From: Sphagnum magellanicum
Lineage: Eukaryota > Streptophyta > Sphagnopsida > Sphagnales > Sphagnaceae
Direction of reading: 5' to 3'
Assembly: GCA_021904315.1 (NCBI GenBank)
Contig: CM038912.1
Coordinates: 20,905,501 to 20,969,500 of the forward strand
Length of the DNA stretch: 64,000 nucleotides
Positions within the stretch are counted from its first letter, which is position 1; the number at the start of each line of letters is the position of its first letter. The notes below the pieces were generated by a model. That model did not search any database, was not told the origin of the DNA, and saw nothing but the letters and a program-made list of their open reading frames with translations. This document shows positions 23,205 through 35,114 of this stretch, one piece after another. Made by a program: the position numbers and the translations under genes.

Positions 23205-23550
23205 GCATATGAGTGTTGCGTGTTTTCTTTCAGACTGTAGACAACTGGCGCGCCCATCCAGGACACACTCAAGAGTATATATACATATATATCCATCCAC
23301 TCAGTACTGCAGGTAGTGCAGAGACGAAGTGCTAGCACCAGTCGACGACTCGTTGACACACAGCCCGATGATCAGAAATACTACTGCATCATATAATCAA
23401 TGGGACCTGCAGGTAGCGGATCAAGCGCCTGCAAGTGTCCTACTACAGACCCGAGGGGATCATATTGCAGTTCCGAAAAATCTGACTATACTCTACAATA
23501 AATATATTATCATGGCGCTCATGTAAATCTTCAAAAGACAAGCAATAAAT
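23205..23550 (+). terminator. 3' untranslated region and poly(A) signals of gene 1
   Basis: Downstream of the stop the sequence stays nearly identical to the matching part of gene 2. AATAAA occurs at 23,497-23,502 and 23,544-23,549; either could direct polyadenylation. The equivalent signals for gene 2 are at 49,108 and 49,155. Confidence 0.55.
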
Positions 23551-26500
23551 GTTGTTTACATTGACTTAGAATACAAAAAAGCATGATTCTACTTCGATTC
23601 ATGTCCTACTCCTGAGTCCTTCCATGATCAGTGTGACACACGAGATAATTCCAGGCTCTCTGGAAATAAAATTGATCGTGGCGCCCATATTTGTGGTGGT
23701 GGGTATATTACGGAAATGTCAGGCGAAAGCAGTTGTCAACCCTAGCAAAATACCCTATGAAATCCCCTGTAAAACCAACTGTCATGACATAGGAATTGCC
23801 CTTGAAGTCCCCTGTGAAGTGCACTCTGGGAACACATTTCCCTGTCTCACCGCAATTTTGTGGGAATTGTGTTTGAGACTAGTTTTGGGAGGGGACTATT
23901 ATACCTCCTTCCTCTACATAGAGAAATGCTCAAATGTTTCTTGTGAGCCTTCATTTAGTAGCTAGATTGCCATTAATTTGGAGTCTTTTACATAAACAGT
24001 AAAGAAAGGTACCTAGATCTGATTGTCTTGAATTTAACTCGTGATTTCTTTGCAAATTAATGTGGTAATATTTGAAGAGAAAGTAGGCAATTAATTTTAA
24101 GAAGTTCCAAGCAATCTGTAAAATTAGTTTTTGGGACACTGTCAGAAAACCCAAGAGAATTTCAGTATGTAATGTTTCAGAAATGATTTTACGCCTCAAC
24201 AATAACAGACTTGATTCGGTTGGAAGACGAGGAAAAACAAGACAAGAGCTTTCAAAATTGAAATCAAGGAGCAAGAACTTGACCTTGAACTTAACCCTTA
24301 AATGTGAGGAAGTACAAATTTGGTCTGTTGCTCCCTCATTACTCTTATATGGGTGCAATGGTTTCAAAATTTCATGCACATGGGTTGTACCTCTCATGTC
24401 ATTGAGTGTGGTGCACCCTTTCGATGGTAGTTTCTTGTCTTTGGCTGCCTTGTGAGCTGCCCAGCATGATTGGAAGCTTTGGGCAGCGTTGTGTAATCTT
24501 GGCATAAAGTTAGTGAGAAGTTTTACCGCCCAATGTTTTTAACATTTTGAAAATAAGAACTCAATCGAAGGATGGAGTGCCTAGTTTTGGGATAGGAGTG
24601 GAGGTTGGGAGCAGTTGTAAACTGTCCAAATTTCCTGTTTGCCATAAAAATGATGAATTATGACTTACATTGAATGGACAATCCATTTATATTTCATTTC
24701 AACTCTTTTTTGGGCAATTTTTTTTCCATATGATTCATATAGATGTCTTTTATTTATCATCAATTTATTTTTTTATACAGCAAATGGAGCACATCTTAGT
24801 CCAAGTATTCAAAAACTTGCAATTTTGAAAAGTACCCAAAACTAAAAAGCTTAAACCTCCAATGGTGACAATTTTCCATTTAAATCATCCAAATCTTTTT
24901 TTTTTAAAATCAATACATCCAGTTTCTGAATCAAAATTTTTTTTTCCAAAGTTTTGCATGTCTTTTAGCACATTTGTGTGAACTAGTCCTTTTATTGGAT
25001 TGGGACTGTTTTGGTCAAATGTTAGTTAAGGGTTAAATTATTAAACTAGTTTTTGTTTGTGGGATAAATTATTAAATGTCTTTTTGAAAGCCAACAAGGG
25101 CAAATGTGGGCAACAATCGAAATTTATTATGAATGCGAATGAAGAATTGAAGTTGTTTTAAACAAGGCAAATCCAAGAATTTAGATCTTATCATATGCAC
25201 AATTGCTTCAAACGATTTGCCTTCAATAGTCAGTAACACAAGTTCATCATTGATTACAATGGAACCATAAAAAAGCTTAATCTTTGAACTATTGATTTTG
25301 AATGATAAACATTACAAGGTTCAAATTTTTTAAGGTGTATCAAAATTTTGTCATAGTTTCACGTTTTTTTGTTGTTTTTTTTAGTCATTTTTTAGCATGT
25401 AAAGACACAATTATGGATGATTATGATGAAATTTAATATTGTAATGGTTTAAAATATAGTCTTTTAAAAAATTTTGACAACTTTTGATTCATTACTTTTT
25501 GTGGGGATCAAAATATAAAGTAAAAAAAGATTGTAGTAAGGACTAGGTTCTTTTTGTCCTATGCGGTACACCTTAAAGGATTTTCACCCTATAATGAACA
25601 CCACCCATTGGAGAAATGATGACATTTGCTCCATGACAATTGCCAAATACTTTTTAAAATGGAGGCGCAATAAGGCTAACTATGGATAACACCCTGGTCA
25701 CTTTAAAATTATAAAAAAAAATGTTAAAACAAAAAGGTAAATGAAAATGAACATAAACAAAGAAAAAATGTGGAAAAAGGTATATCGATCAAAAAAAATT
25801 AAAATCATGCACACACATACACATAATACATAAACAAAAAGAATGAAATGCATAAGAAGTGCCTAATAAAAAATGTTGTGAAAAATGTAATAATTTAAAT
25901 AATTAATACCAAGAACGAAAAGACAAAGAACAAGATTAAAAGGTCATTTAAGCACACAAAAAAAATTATATCCCTTCTTTCAAACCATATATCTTTTTCA
26001 TTTCATTTTTTTTTGAGTGATTTAAAAAGCTATGGGTGTGAAATTTGAAGCTTTAAAAATGATCTTTCAAATGCAAAAACATTAGATCAATGTATGTACA
26101 TCTTAAACTTTAAACATAAACTGTTTTTTTGTGCTTAAACTTTACATTCACGTCTTTCATTTCCATAAGCCATATCTTGTTCATTTAAAAACCAATTTTA
26201 GTGATTTTTATGACATTAGATGCGCCAAAGAAGGGTTTACAAAATGTTTTCAATGTTCAAAAGTCATGGACCAATGTGGAAAAAATTATAAAACTTTATT
26301 TACAAAGGTTTTTCATATGCTTGTCTACCTTACCATATTAAAATTACAATATGTTTTTCTTTGAACAAACGTACTCCAAATATTTTATCTTATATTTTTT
26401 ACCCAAAAATGAATTCCAAAACTAAATAAAGACTAAATCTTCACTTTTAATAACAACATTATAGTCTATGTTTAATATGCAATGGAACATGGATTTTTTT

Positions 26501-27448
26501 TTTAAAAAAAATTTAGTAAAGAAAAATCATCTCAATGAAGTTTCATTTTCTACAGGCCATTATAATGGAAAAAATTATGTGGCCATTCAGTCCTCCCTTT
26601 TTCAAGGAGAGAAGAATCAAATGGTTGTTTATGTTTGTTTTTTTGGCATTAGATTAGGGTGGCCATTTGATTTTCCTTTATGCCAATGCAAATAAAAAAC
26701 AATAATTTGAATTTTTTTTTGTAGATGAGAATCAAGTGGCTTGATTCTCATATTCCTTTGGGAAGAGGAGAATTGGGTAGGCACTTGATTCTCTTGATTG
26801 TTCGACAAAAGAAAAAAAAAAAAAAACTTGAATTTTTTTTTTGTAAAAGAAAATTAGGTGGTTGTTTGTTTCTCATGTTCTTTTAAAAAGAAGAAAATTG
26901 GGTGGCTGTTTGATTCTCATGTTCCTTTAGGCAAAGAAAATGAAGCAACCACTTGATTCTCCTTAGGAAAAAAAATAAAGCAACCATTCGATTTTCTTCA
27001 ACATTCAAAACCAAAATTTTGAAAAGTTATTTTTCATTATGTTATTTTTGTATTTTTCATTATCTCTTCTAATATAGTTAATCATAAGATGAACATTTGG
27101 TTTTGTTTGATGTTTTTAATGTAAATTTGAAAAAAATTTTGAATTATGCAAAAGATAGGACAATAATTTACGTCTTTTAATACAAGTTGAAAATTTGATA
27201 ATTTGTTGTGTAACTGAAGAAATCAAGTTTAATTAACTTCATCAACAACCTTTGTTAAAATTGTGTAACATTGTGTTTTCAAATATCAATATCTTTTTGA
27301 TGGTGTTGTCACATTTTTTATTGAAACCATAACACATTGGCCTTCATTGTACACTTCAAAAAATTGTTCATATTCTATTTTTAAATTATTACCAAGAGCA
27401 AGAATGTTTTCGTCAAATTCACCTTTTCCATCCACAATCAACAATTTT
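23551..27448. other. Duplicated intergenic DNA after gene 1
   Basis: The part up to about 24,500 is more balanced in composition and very well conserved between the copies (matching about 49,160-50,130), yet I recognise no family in either strand. From 24.6 kb it is AT-rich. At about 26,560-26,990 a degenerate repeat with words such as GGGTGGCTGTTTGATTCTCATG recurs several times. No gene is supported. Confidence 0.5.
26560..26990. repeat. Degenerate repeats (GGTGGNNNTTTGATTCTC words), copy A
   Basis: Five or more imperfect units of about 50-80 bp contain AAGAGGAGAATTGGGT, GGTGGCTGTTTGATTCTCATG and a T-rich spacer. The matching array in copy B is at about 52,650-53,080. It looks like an old minisatellite; no coding meaning is evident. 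Confidence 0.5.
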
Positions 27449-27799
27449 CACTAGTAGAAATCAGCCAAAATGTAACCACTCCATTTACGACTACATGCAA
27501 CTTGTAGTCGTTTGCGACTGGATTTGGGAACATTTGCAACTACAAAACCAAATTTCAACTATTTTGGTCATTCTCACAACTATGATGCAACTATTAAAAT
27601 TTTCATCCTATTGATTGGATCGATTTTACATTCATTTTCATCCATTAATAGGTTGATATGTCCCATTAGTCGAAGTAGTCACCAAATTAGTTGCATCCTA
27701 AAGGTATTCTATAATGACATACGGGTGTATTTTAATGTATGTACTAAAATTATATATATGCATACGTATGTATATTGTTCATATAATGAATCTCAAAAT

Positions 27800-28440
27800 T
27801 AATATTTGAACTTTGGATTTTTAATTCAAATCTGAAAATTGATATTTCAACTATGAAAACTACTATTTTAGTTTTTTAAAACAATATTAGAATTTGAAAC
27901 TTGATATTTGAATTTGAAAATTGTTATTTCAATTGTTTAAAAGATTATTTGAATTTCAAATTTTTGATTTGAATATGATATTTTCAATTTAAATTCAAAA
28001 AGGCTTCTTTGATCTAAAAATTGATATTTCAATTCTAAATTCATGTTTTCAAATCCAAAAATTAGTATTTCAATTCAGAAGGTTATTAATTGATTATAAA
28101 ACTGGACATTTTAATTTTGAATATTTTTTTATGAATATGGAAATTTATATTTCAATTTCGAGAAAATTTCATTTAACTTTTCAATAATCATTTGATTTGA
28201 ACCTGAAATTTCAATTCCAAATTATTATTTGGGATTTTCAAAATTAATCCTTCTAGTCTGAAAATTATTAATTAAGTCTAAAAATGGACATTCCAATTTG
28301 AATATTGTTATTTGAATCTGAAAATTTACATTTCAATTCTGGAAACTGTTATTTAAATTCAAAAAACTTATTTGATTTAGAAATTGATATTTGAATTCTA
28401 AATTATTATTTTCGAATCTAGAAATTAGTATTTCAACTCA
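27800..28440. repeat. Degenerate short tandem repeats inside CACTA element 1
   Basis: Units of roughly 30-35 bp built on words like GAAAATTGATATTTCAATTC and its variants follow one another for about 640 bp. The same array, longer, occurs at 40,430-41,430 in CACTA element 2, so it belongs to the element family and not to the insertion site. Confidence 0.65.
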
Positions 28441-29455
28441 AAAACTAAATTAGAATGACAGGAAAAATAATTATATATTTACTAAAATAATTACTAAAAG
28501 TTTAATATAATACTATATTATCATTAAATTCTTTTCAAATGACATAATAATATGTAACAAAAAATAGCTAACCTACACTAGCTACAAATTACATTATTAT
28601 TATTATTATTAGTAATAAATTATGAAGTATTACTATATTATAATAATTACCAGAAAATATTAACATATAGTTTTAAGTTTGTATATTTCAATTTTATAAT
28701 TAATATTTATTCATTATTCAGTATTCAATTATTATGATCAATTACTATATATAGTTTTTATTTTCAATTTTAATATTATATAATAATTATTGTAGTAGTT
28801 AGAATGGAAATCTAATAAATTAATATACAAATGCAGAAATTATTTTCGAAGGAAAATGTTTCTTGTTAAAAATAAAAAATATTTATTATAATAATTCATA
28901 AATATCTATAATGAATAAAGTAATAATATGAATAATAATAATGAAAATAATAATGGGAATAATTGTAATAAAATAGTTAGCCTAAGCTAGGTTTTAATTA
29001 TATTATTAGATTAAAAAAACTACTACTTAATTTATATAATCATTAATTATTAATTAATGAGTATTTCAGTTATTATGTTAATTTATTTGGTTATGAAATA
29101 ATAAATGATTAATTATTAATAATTAGCTAATTATTTGAATATTAGCCAATTATTAGTTAATGAAATTGGTTGATAAATCATTATAGTTCATATATAATGA
29201 AAATTAAATAATATTATTGTTTATATAGCTAATAAATTAAGTAATATTTAGTAATAAATAATTAAATAATTAATACAGTAATCATAATATATTGATGATT
29301 ATTATTATAAATAATTAATTAGTTGGATAATTTATAAAGTGAATTAGTTAATATCTAATTTAGTTGTTAAATAATTAATTAACTAGCTTATTAATTTATT
29401 TTTCTATTTTTTGTTCATTAAATAATTAGCTAATTAGTTGTCACTTACCACTTAA

Positions 29456-29615
29456 TTATATACTTTTCAAAATGAGGATGAAAGCCAAAACATATGGGAT
29501 AAACTTTTTAGTTGCAAGTCATTTGCGACTAAAAATGTTTAGTCGCAAATGACTTGCAACTAAAAAGTTTATCCCATATGTTTTGGCTTTCATCCTCATT
29601 TTGAAAAGTATATAA
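29456..29615. repeat. Near-perfect 160-bp palindrome in CACTA element 1
   Basis: Arms of 80 bp (29,456-29,535 and 29,536-29,615) are reverse complements, apart from one mismatch close to the centre. Each arm contains the element's own TTTAGTCGCAAATGACTTGC motif and the ATCCCATATGTTTTGGC stretch. CACTA element 2 has only the right-arm version (about 42,460-42,522), so the palindrome arose by a local inverted duplication in this copy. A transcript would form a long hairpin. Confidence 0.9.
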
Positions 29616-29759
29616 ACAAGGTGTTTTGTCTTTATATTTTCATATTTAAAAATATGGACATATGGGATGAGCCAATGAAAAAGACTTAACCCAAAATAAA
29701 ATATAGATATTCATGTATTTACACTTAACTACATACTTCCCTAACTTACCTACTTACTT

Positions 29760-29890
29760 TTCTACCTACATACCTACCTAAGTAGGTATTTGGCCTAGGT
29801 AGGTAAATAGGTCCTATCTAGATAGGTGTTTAGCCTATATGGGTAGGTAGGTATATAGGTAGGTAGGTACTTAGTTCAACCTACATACCT
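29760..29890. repeat. ACCTACC / TAGGTAGG array in CACTA element 1
   Basis: ACCTACATACCTACCTAAG passes directly into the complementary GTAGGTATTTGGCCTAGG and alternates again to about 29,890. It is the same internal palindromic tetranucleotide array as in the other CACTA copies of this window. Confidence 0.7.
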
Positions 29891-30287
29891 AAATATTGAT
29901 TTAAATTGAATTTGGACAAATTCAATTAATATTCCACGTGTCACAATTTAAACCATCTAAACATAAAAATTAAACATCTTGGATTATTTCAAAAAAATGA
30001 AAATTAATTAATTATTAAAAGTTGGGACACGTGGCAACACATAAATTGTTCCCATTGTTCACCAAAAAAGTCGCATCCTAGTTGTAAATGACAATACGTA
30101 TATGACAAGTCAAAGGATGAAGGCGTATTTTGTTGACTTTTTCCTTCATCCAAAATTCGTTGTCGTTTGCGACTAGTGTCCTATGCGACTTGTCCAACGC
30201 GACTATTAAGATTTTAGTTGCAAATGTCACTTGTAACTAAAACTTAGTCGCATGGACCAGTTGTAAAATGGCCATTTTCTATTAGTG

Positions 30288-33036
30288 TTTCTTTCATCTT
30301 TGTTATCCTTTACTCCCTTTACACCAATGACAATGATAACAATGGTAGTAAACTTTCAACTTTAAATAGAACTTTTGAATTCTCTAATGGAATCCATGAG
30401 GAAAAACATGGGAACTAACTTAGGTTGGAATGTAAGAATTGATGACACAATGGTTGTTAGTTCAATTGAAATGACAACATGCATGTCACCTTTTTCAAAA
30501 CCCCTATTGGATTTTGATTCAATGCCAAAATTTTCCACCCTAAAAAACATCCCTTTTTGCCAATGCTACTCATACATTTTTATATGAAGTGATTTCACCC
30601 TCAAAGTGATTATGGTTAGAATGGCCCTGTTCAACAAATCATAATGCAAATATGTATAACTTGGATCTTTCGTGCCCCTATTTACAATTTGATCAAAGTT
30701 GGTATACCTATTGAACACCTTTGCCTCAAATGCATCATTGCTAATTCCAAAATCCAAATCATCTAGTGCAACAACTAATCTAATTGTTTTCACTATAACA
30801 ACAACCATTGTACCAAAAAAAAAAAGAAAAAAAGAAAACCTACCAAAATGAATTTGACAACAAACAAATGAAATAACATTTGACAAAACCAATTGTTGCA
30901 AAAGCACACATTTGGTGCAAAACATACATTTGCAAAAACACACACTTGGAAAGGAAGCAAAAAACCTAATCAACCAATTGTGAAAGTTTAAACCAAACAC
31001 ACTATTCCTACTATGAGAGAAAAAAAACAACAAACATATATTGTTGAATTTATATGGGACAAAAAACCTAACGTAAACCCTAAACCTTTTTCTATTATGT
31101 ATTAACTATGGTAGATTTCAACTTAATAATAACAGTTCATAATGGTTTGGTGATTAAATTACAGTCTAATAATGAATAAGACATCAATATCCTTGGCATC
31201 TTATGAATTTTATTATATGCTTGAACCTTCAATATTTCAACTTGCATTTGAAAGCTAATACATAGACCTTAAAATTTTTTCCACTATTTAACCATTATTT
31301 TCATTTTCACTCAAATGTATTATTATTATTTGTTAAACATCAACTTTTTTATCATGCACATCAAAAATTTAGACACAAAAAAGTTAAAATTGATTTTTTC
31401 CCCATTTTTTGGTTAGATGTGTTAAGTCTTTGGTTTTAAACAAGATATATATATTTTTTTTTGTTAAATTTTCAAAATTAAATTTTTGTGTTGAAAATTT
31501 TCCATGCCCAAAAAAATGACATGGATTTTTATAAAATATTTGCTAAAGAAAAAATCTTCATTAAGCCACCATATTATGGAAAAAAAAAAAAAAAAGAGAG
31601 AAAAAAATATCCACACCCTTTCTCCAACCACCCATCCCACATCACCAAAGAAAGAATTCCTTAAAAAACCAAAAAACAAACCCCAACCTTCCACCTCGAA
31701 AAAAAATCAAACTTCTCTCTCCCATGCCATCCAAGAAAGTTGCCTTGGGATAGTTCCCATCCCCCAAAAAAAAGTCTCTTTTCCCAATCCACCCAAAGAA
31801 ACTCCTTTGAAAAGGAGTGTAATTACCCCATCATCCCCTCACCCAAAAAAATCTTTAAAAAGATAAAAATAGAATTGTAACTCCTCATCCCCTTCTCTTA
31901 AAGCTCCACTTACAATTTGTAATTCTTTCAATCCAATTGAATAATTCACTTCTTATATCCACTGAAACCCATAATAAGAAACAAACCTGGGAGAAAAGGA
32001 AAAAAAAAATTTAACCCCTTTGCTCTCCCTAAATTTTCACCTATAAACCTCACTGTAACCCCCACCTAACTCCAAAAAGAATTATAGACAGAAACCTATG
32101 ACCTTATCCATTCAGCCAACTTTTGATTCTCCAGCCCCTATACCCGCTCATGCCAATAAAACCAATTTCCAGCCAATCCCCTATACCATTGGCTCCATTC
32201 ACACAATGCCTCTGGATGACAGAGCTGGCAAAGAAACATGGAGTGATGGTAGGGCGTAGTTGGATTTCAAGGTGAATGAGGGTTAGGAGAACCACAGCAA
32301 GATGCTAGAAATGACTTGCCTTCATCTTCTCAATTGCGCGCTTGATCTCTGCAACAGTTAGGCACTTCCACCATGAGTAGCCACGGGAGCGTTGTAGTGT
32401 GTGTCTGCAGCTTCACTGTCTCATCAAGTACATCCCAATCAAGCCCACCATACTCCAGTAGCTACAATGGCAGATGAATGAAACCAACTCCCAGGTCATA
32501 TCTGTGGTGGGTTCATGCCTCAGATCAAGAAAACCAACCAACATATTTGTTTAAATCAATGAGCAACAAATTGCACAAATGATGCAGTGATTGCAGTACC
32601 GCAGTCGGAAAAGTGGGTTCTTACTAGAAGATCTCAATAAAGTTATCTGTGAAGTCATGCTCTCTTTCACCCCCCATCCCCTCTTTCAGTGGTATCCACA
32701 AAGTAATGAGATTATATTAAATCTCAGTATGAAATGCTGAAACTCAGCATTTATTGCTCAACGTTTGAGAGTAATTATAGTAATTGTACAGGTAGGAGCA
32801 GTGAAAATATATGTAGCAGCAGTGGAGGCGCTCGGGAAAAAGGAAAGAGGGGATGAAACTCAGTTTACCACCAAAATTGGTGGAAAAACTAGTTTGGGTC
32901 CCAGTTATTTCATTTTGTAAAATTCCATTCCCAATTACACATTTGATGCCCTATTTTGTCGAAACTGGCCGTTCTCGACCCCTAATCGCCTGACTTTACA
33001 TATAACTTTAATATGATGCCATACTCTTTCAACTAG
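30288..33036. other. Duplicated intergenic DNA between inserted elements, copy A
   Basis: AT-rich to about 32 kb, then more balanced. At about 31,560-31,860 low-complexity Lys/Pro/Ser-rich readings come from A- and C-rich DNA and are not a gene. At 32,310-32,470 the minus strand has exon-like readings (see the separate entry). The matching sequence in copy B is 53,532-56,253. Confidence 0.45.
32310..32470 (-). other. Exon-like block of unknown origin, copy A
   Basis: On the minus strand one frame reads LLEYGGLDWDVLDETVKLQ and a neighbouring frame reads WWKCLTVAEIKRAIEKMK, both of natural protein composition in GC-balanced DNA. They are in different frames, so at best this is one exon boundary or a broken exon. 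The same block is at about 55,539-55,690 in copy B with few changes. I do not recognise the family. Confidence 0.3.
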
Positions 33037-33288
33037 TTGGTCCCGTCTGGGACCTGGAGTGGAGGTAGGCCTAGCGCCCAATATTATGAAAGGTATCAAT
33101 ATTTTTACTGCCGATGTAATTAAGGATTTTTCATATAATTATGACAAAATAATTCAAATGCTGTGAAAGAAAGGCAACAAGAAACAAAAAATCTTTACTT
33201 TGAAAGTGTTTGAAATGATGCCACATGGCACTCTGAATTTTTTGGGGCATTTTTTAAAAGTAGTTGCAGGTTGATGGATCCAAAAGAC

Positions 33289-33410
33289 CTGCTCTGCATC
33301 GGCATAGCCTCGGAGTTTTGCAATCACATGGAGTCCCAGAGCCCTTGCTTTGGCACCACTTGCTAGGACCAGGCCAGCAGCCCCATCACTGCCCATCCCA
33401 AGAACAAGAT
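33289..33410 (-). pseudogene. Acetyl-CoA acetyltransferase (thiolase) exon fragment
   Basis: The minus strand reads SDGAAGLVLASGAKARALG followed by LHVIAKLRGYADAEQ. This matches the conserved thiolase segment of acetyl-CoA C-acetyltransferase (plant AACT), where relatives have SDGAAALVLVSGEKALxLGLxVIAKIRGYADAAQ. The enzyme joins two acetyl-CoA molecules at the start of the mevalonate pathway. Right after DAEQ comes GT, at the place where an exon could end, and similarity stops. The upstream exon boundary is unclear, at about 33,405-33,415. Only this one exon is present, with no catalytic cysteine or histidine parts, so it cannot make an enzyme. It lies next to the PGAP1-like fragment in the same orientation. 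Confidence 0.8.
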
Positions 33411-33649
33411 TCCAAAGGATCAACTAATTTAGGGATGCAGAAGCTCCAATTCTGGAAATTTGAATCCCAGCACCTCAACATCAGCACCCCATGTGACAAT
33501 GGTGGACTAACAACAAATTGAGCTGCCCAGGAGAAGGAAAATACTGGGTCCATCTCATGACCTGCCCACAAAAACTGCTCAACTTAAATTAGAGAACAGA
33601 AAGTCTAAATGTGTATTCTTCCATAAGAAAATCTGTTCCCTCCTGTACC

Positions 33650-34985
33650 AATCCTGCTTCAAGAGGTGTGAAGGAGGAATGCTGATAGTATTTGCCATCC
33701 AGTGGCACTCCATTGTAGACCCTGTCCGACTCTGCAGCTATCAAGCGCATCTGCAGAGCACAAAGTCATGTCAAAAGGCTTTCCCAAAACAAATCAAGGG
33801 ACTAAACCCAAAGCAAACATATGAAAGCAAAACAGAGCAGCTGAGGATTACAGAAATACACTGACAAGCATTCCCAATCTAATCATGCAATAAGCATCTT
33901 CTAGGGTTTAGGACCCTGTACATGGCTAAGCCATTCCTAGCTCCTGAGATCAGCATCTTCTAGGCTGATCAATTTAAGATCCTCTCCATGGCTAAGTCAT
34001 TCATAGCTCCTGAGATCAGCATTTGAGAATTTTCTTGTATCTATTTCTCAAATTGATCAGCCTGGCTACTGCCATTAGCAATAACAATGGAACAAACTCC
34101 TGTCTTTTGCAGAAAGATATCAAAACCCTATGTCCCTGTTTCTTGGAAAATCTACTTCAGCACTGTAAAGCTCTCATGGTGAACAGCAAGCTCACTTTCT
34201 AATGTGACCAGAAATTGAGGAAGGAGGAGCAAGCTGGTTTCTTCTTTTTTTAAAACTATGCTATTGTGTTAATATTTGATTGGCATCAGGATTGTTCATG
34301 TGCTGCAAGAACTCCACATAGATTTCAGGGTTCTACATCAGAACACACATCACCATGAAGACTGAGGAAGGCCGAGAAATCTGGTTTTTTCTTCTTTTTT
34401 ATGCTTCAGTTCCTGAGCAAGAACTCGACATAGAGTTTTAGGGTTTTAGATCAAAACACACATCACAATGAAGACTGATCATCTGAATGAAGAGGAGTAA
34501 ATAAAAAGGCTGGCCTTGCCATGTGATGGACAAATTCATGCAGCACAGGAACAATCCTAATGCCAATCAAATATCCTGTTAGAAACAGCAAGAAGAAAAA
34601 AAATTAGCAGCCAATCACCAAGCTGAGAAATATTCTTCTTTCGGTTTGAATTTATGCAGAAATTGATATCAATGGGCTTACTTGTTTGTAGGAGCCTCCG
34701 TTGCCTGGAATGAAGAGGACAGGGACACCCAAAAGCTTGACAAGATGTAGCTCGTAGTCAATCTTCTTCCAACCCTCGTGATAGAGATAAAGACCATACT
34801 TCTCTTTGGAGGAGGAGGAGGATGCAATAGTGGCGGGAGTCGGGAAATGGAATATGAGTCGGGTACATATATGTCGTGACGCATCCATTCAGCAAGGGCT
34901 TGTACAACTTATCGTAGCAAGAAAAACTAAAGCCAAGGACTAAATCTTCTGCTGTTGTCGCCGCCGTTGCGATAACATGGTAACG
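33650..34985 (-). pseudogene. PGAP1-like GPI inositol-deacylase fragment (two exons and intron)
   Basis: On the minus strand a first exon (about 34,985-34,682) reads FSCYDKLYKPLLNGCVTTYM, then YPTHIPFP and, after a one-base shift, KYGLYLYHEGWKKIDYELHL and VPVLFIPGNGGSYKQ. It ends at a GTAAGC donor. A second exon from 33,750, preceded by TCTGCAG, reads MRLIAAESDRVYNGVPLDG and KYYQHSSFTP. This is the N-terminal part of the PGAP1 family (relatives have VPVLFIPGNGGSYKQ, then VRSLAAESDRAY), an ER membrane lipase that removes the inositol acyl chain from GPI anchors. The nucleophile-serine region and membrane segments are absent. Keeping the intron shows capture at DNA level. The frame shift in exon 1 and the abrupt ends make it a pseudogene fragment. 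Confidence 0.88.
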
Positions 34986-35114
34986 ATTGCGATCGAGCTT
35001 GCATATAATTATGGACTGTGAAAAAAAATCTTTACTTTGAAGGTATTAAAAATGATGCCACGTGGCGCCCTGAAAATTTAGATTGCGTTTTGAGGCCTCA
35101 GGCCTACCTCCACT

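Larger units (their letters stand above)
27449..30287 (+). mobile_element. Non-autonomous CACTA element 1 (2,839 bp)
   Basis: The ends are CACTAGTAGAAATC at the left and, read inward from the right, CACTAATAGAAAATGG, as expected for CACTA (En/Spm) terminal inverted repeats. A TTT target duplication flanks it (27,446-27,448 and 30,288-30,290), and copy B has the unoccupied site with a single TTT at 53,529-53,531. Subterminal regions carry many copies of GCGACTA, TTGCAACTA and their complements, the usual transposase-binding pattern. The interior has degenerate AATTTGAAAATTGATATTT repeats (27,800-28,440), a very AT-rich core, a 160-bp palindrome and a TAGG/ACCT array. There is no transposase frame, so it would need one supplied from elsewhere. 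Confidence 0.92.
33058..35114. mobile_element. Element with 15-bp inverted repeats carrying host gene fragments
   Basis: AGTGGAGGTAGGCCT at 33,058-33,072 is matched exactly in reverse complement at 35,100-35,114. Just inside lie related direct repeats, about 33,130-33,250 and 35,002-35,085 (CATATAATTATG, then ATCTTTACTTTGAA and ATGATGCCAC..GGC), bracketing the gene fragments. Copy B lacks the whole block: homology breaks at about 33,036 and resumes at about 35,116, with a two-base filler in B (near 56,254). Inside are parts of two unrelated genes on the minus strand, one with its intron. The pattern resembles Pack-type TIR elements that capture genomic DNA. A clean target duplication is not visible, and the left break is about 20 bp outside the repeat, so deletion from copy B remains possible. 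Confidence 0.6.

Noticed and set aside
23201-23233. A possible third intron (GTAAGC...TTTCAG) just before the stop of gene 1
   Set aside because: It would be only 33 bases, too short for plant splicing, and gene 2 has a weaker donor (GTAAAC).
31504-31866. Lys/Pro/Ser-rich 120-residue frame
   Set aside because: It follows from A- and C-rich low-complexity DNA, and the copy B equivalent is disrupted and not conserved as protein.
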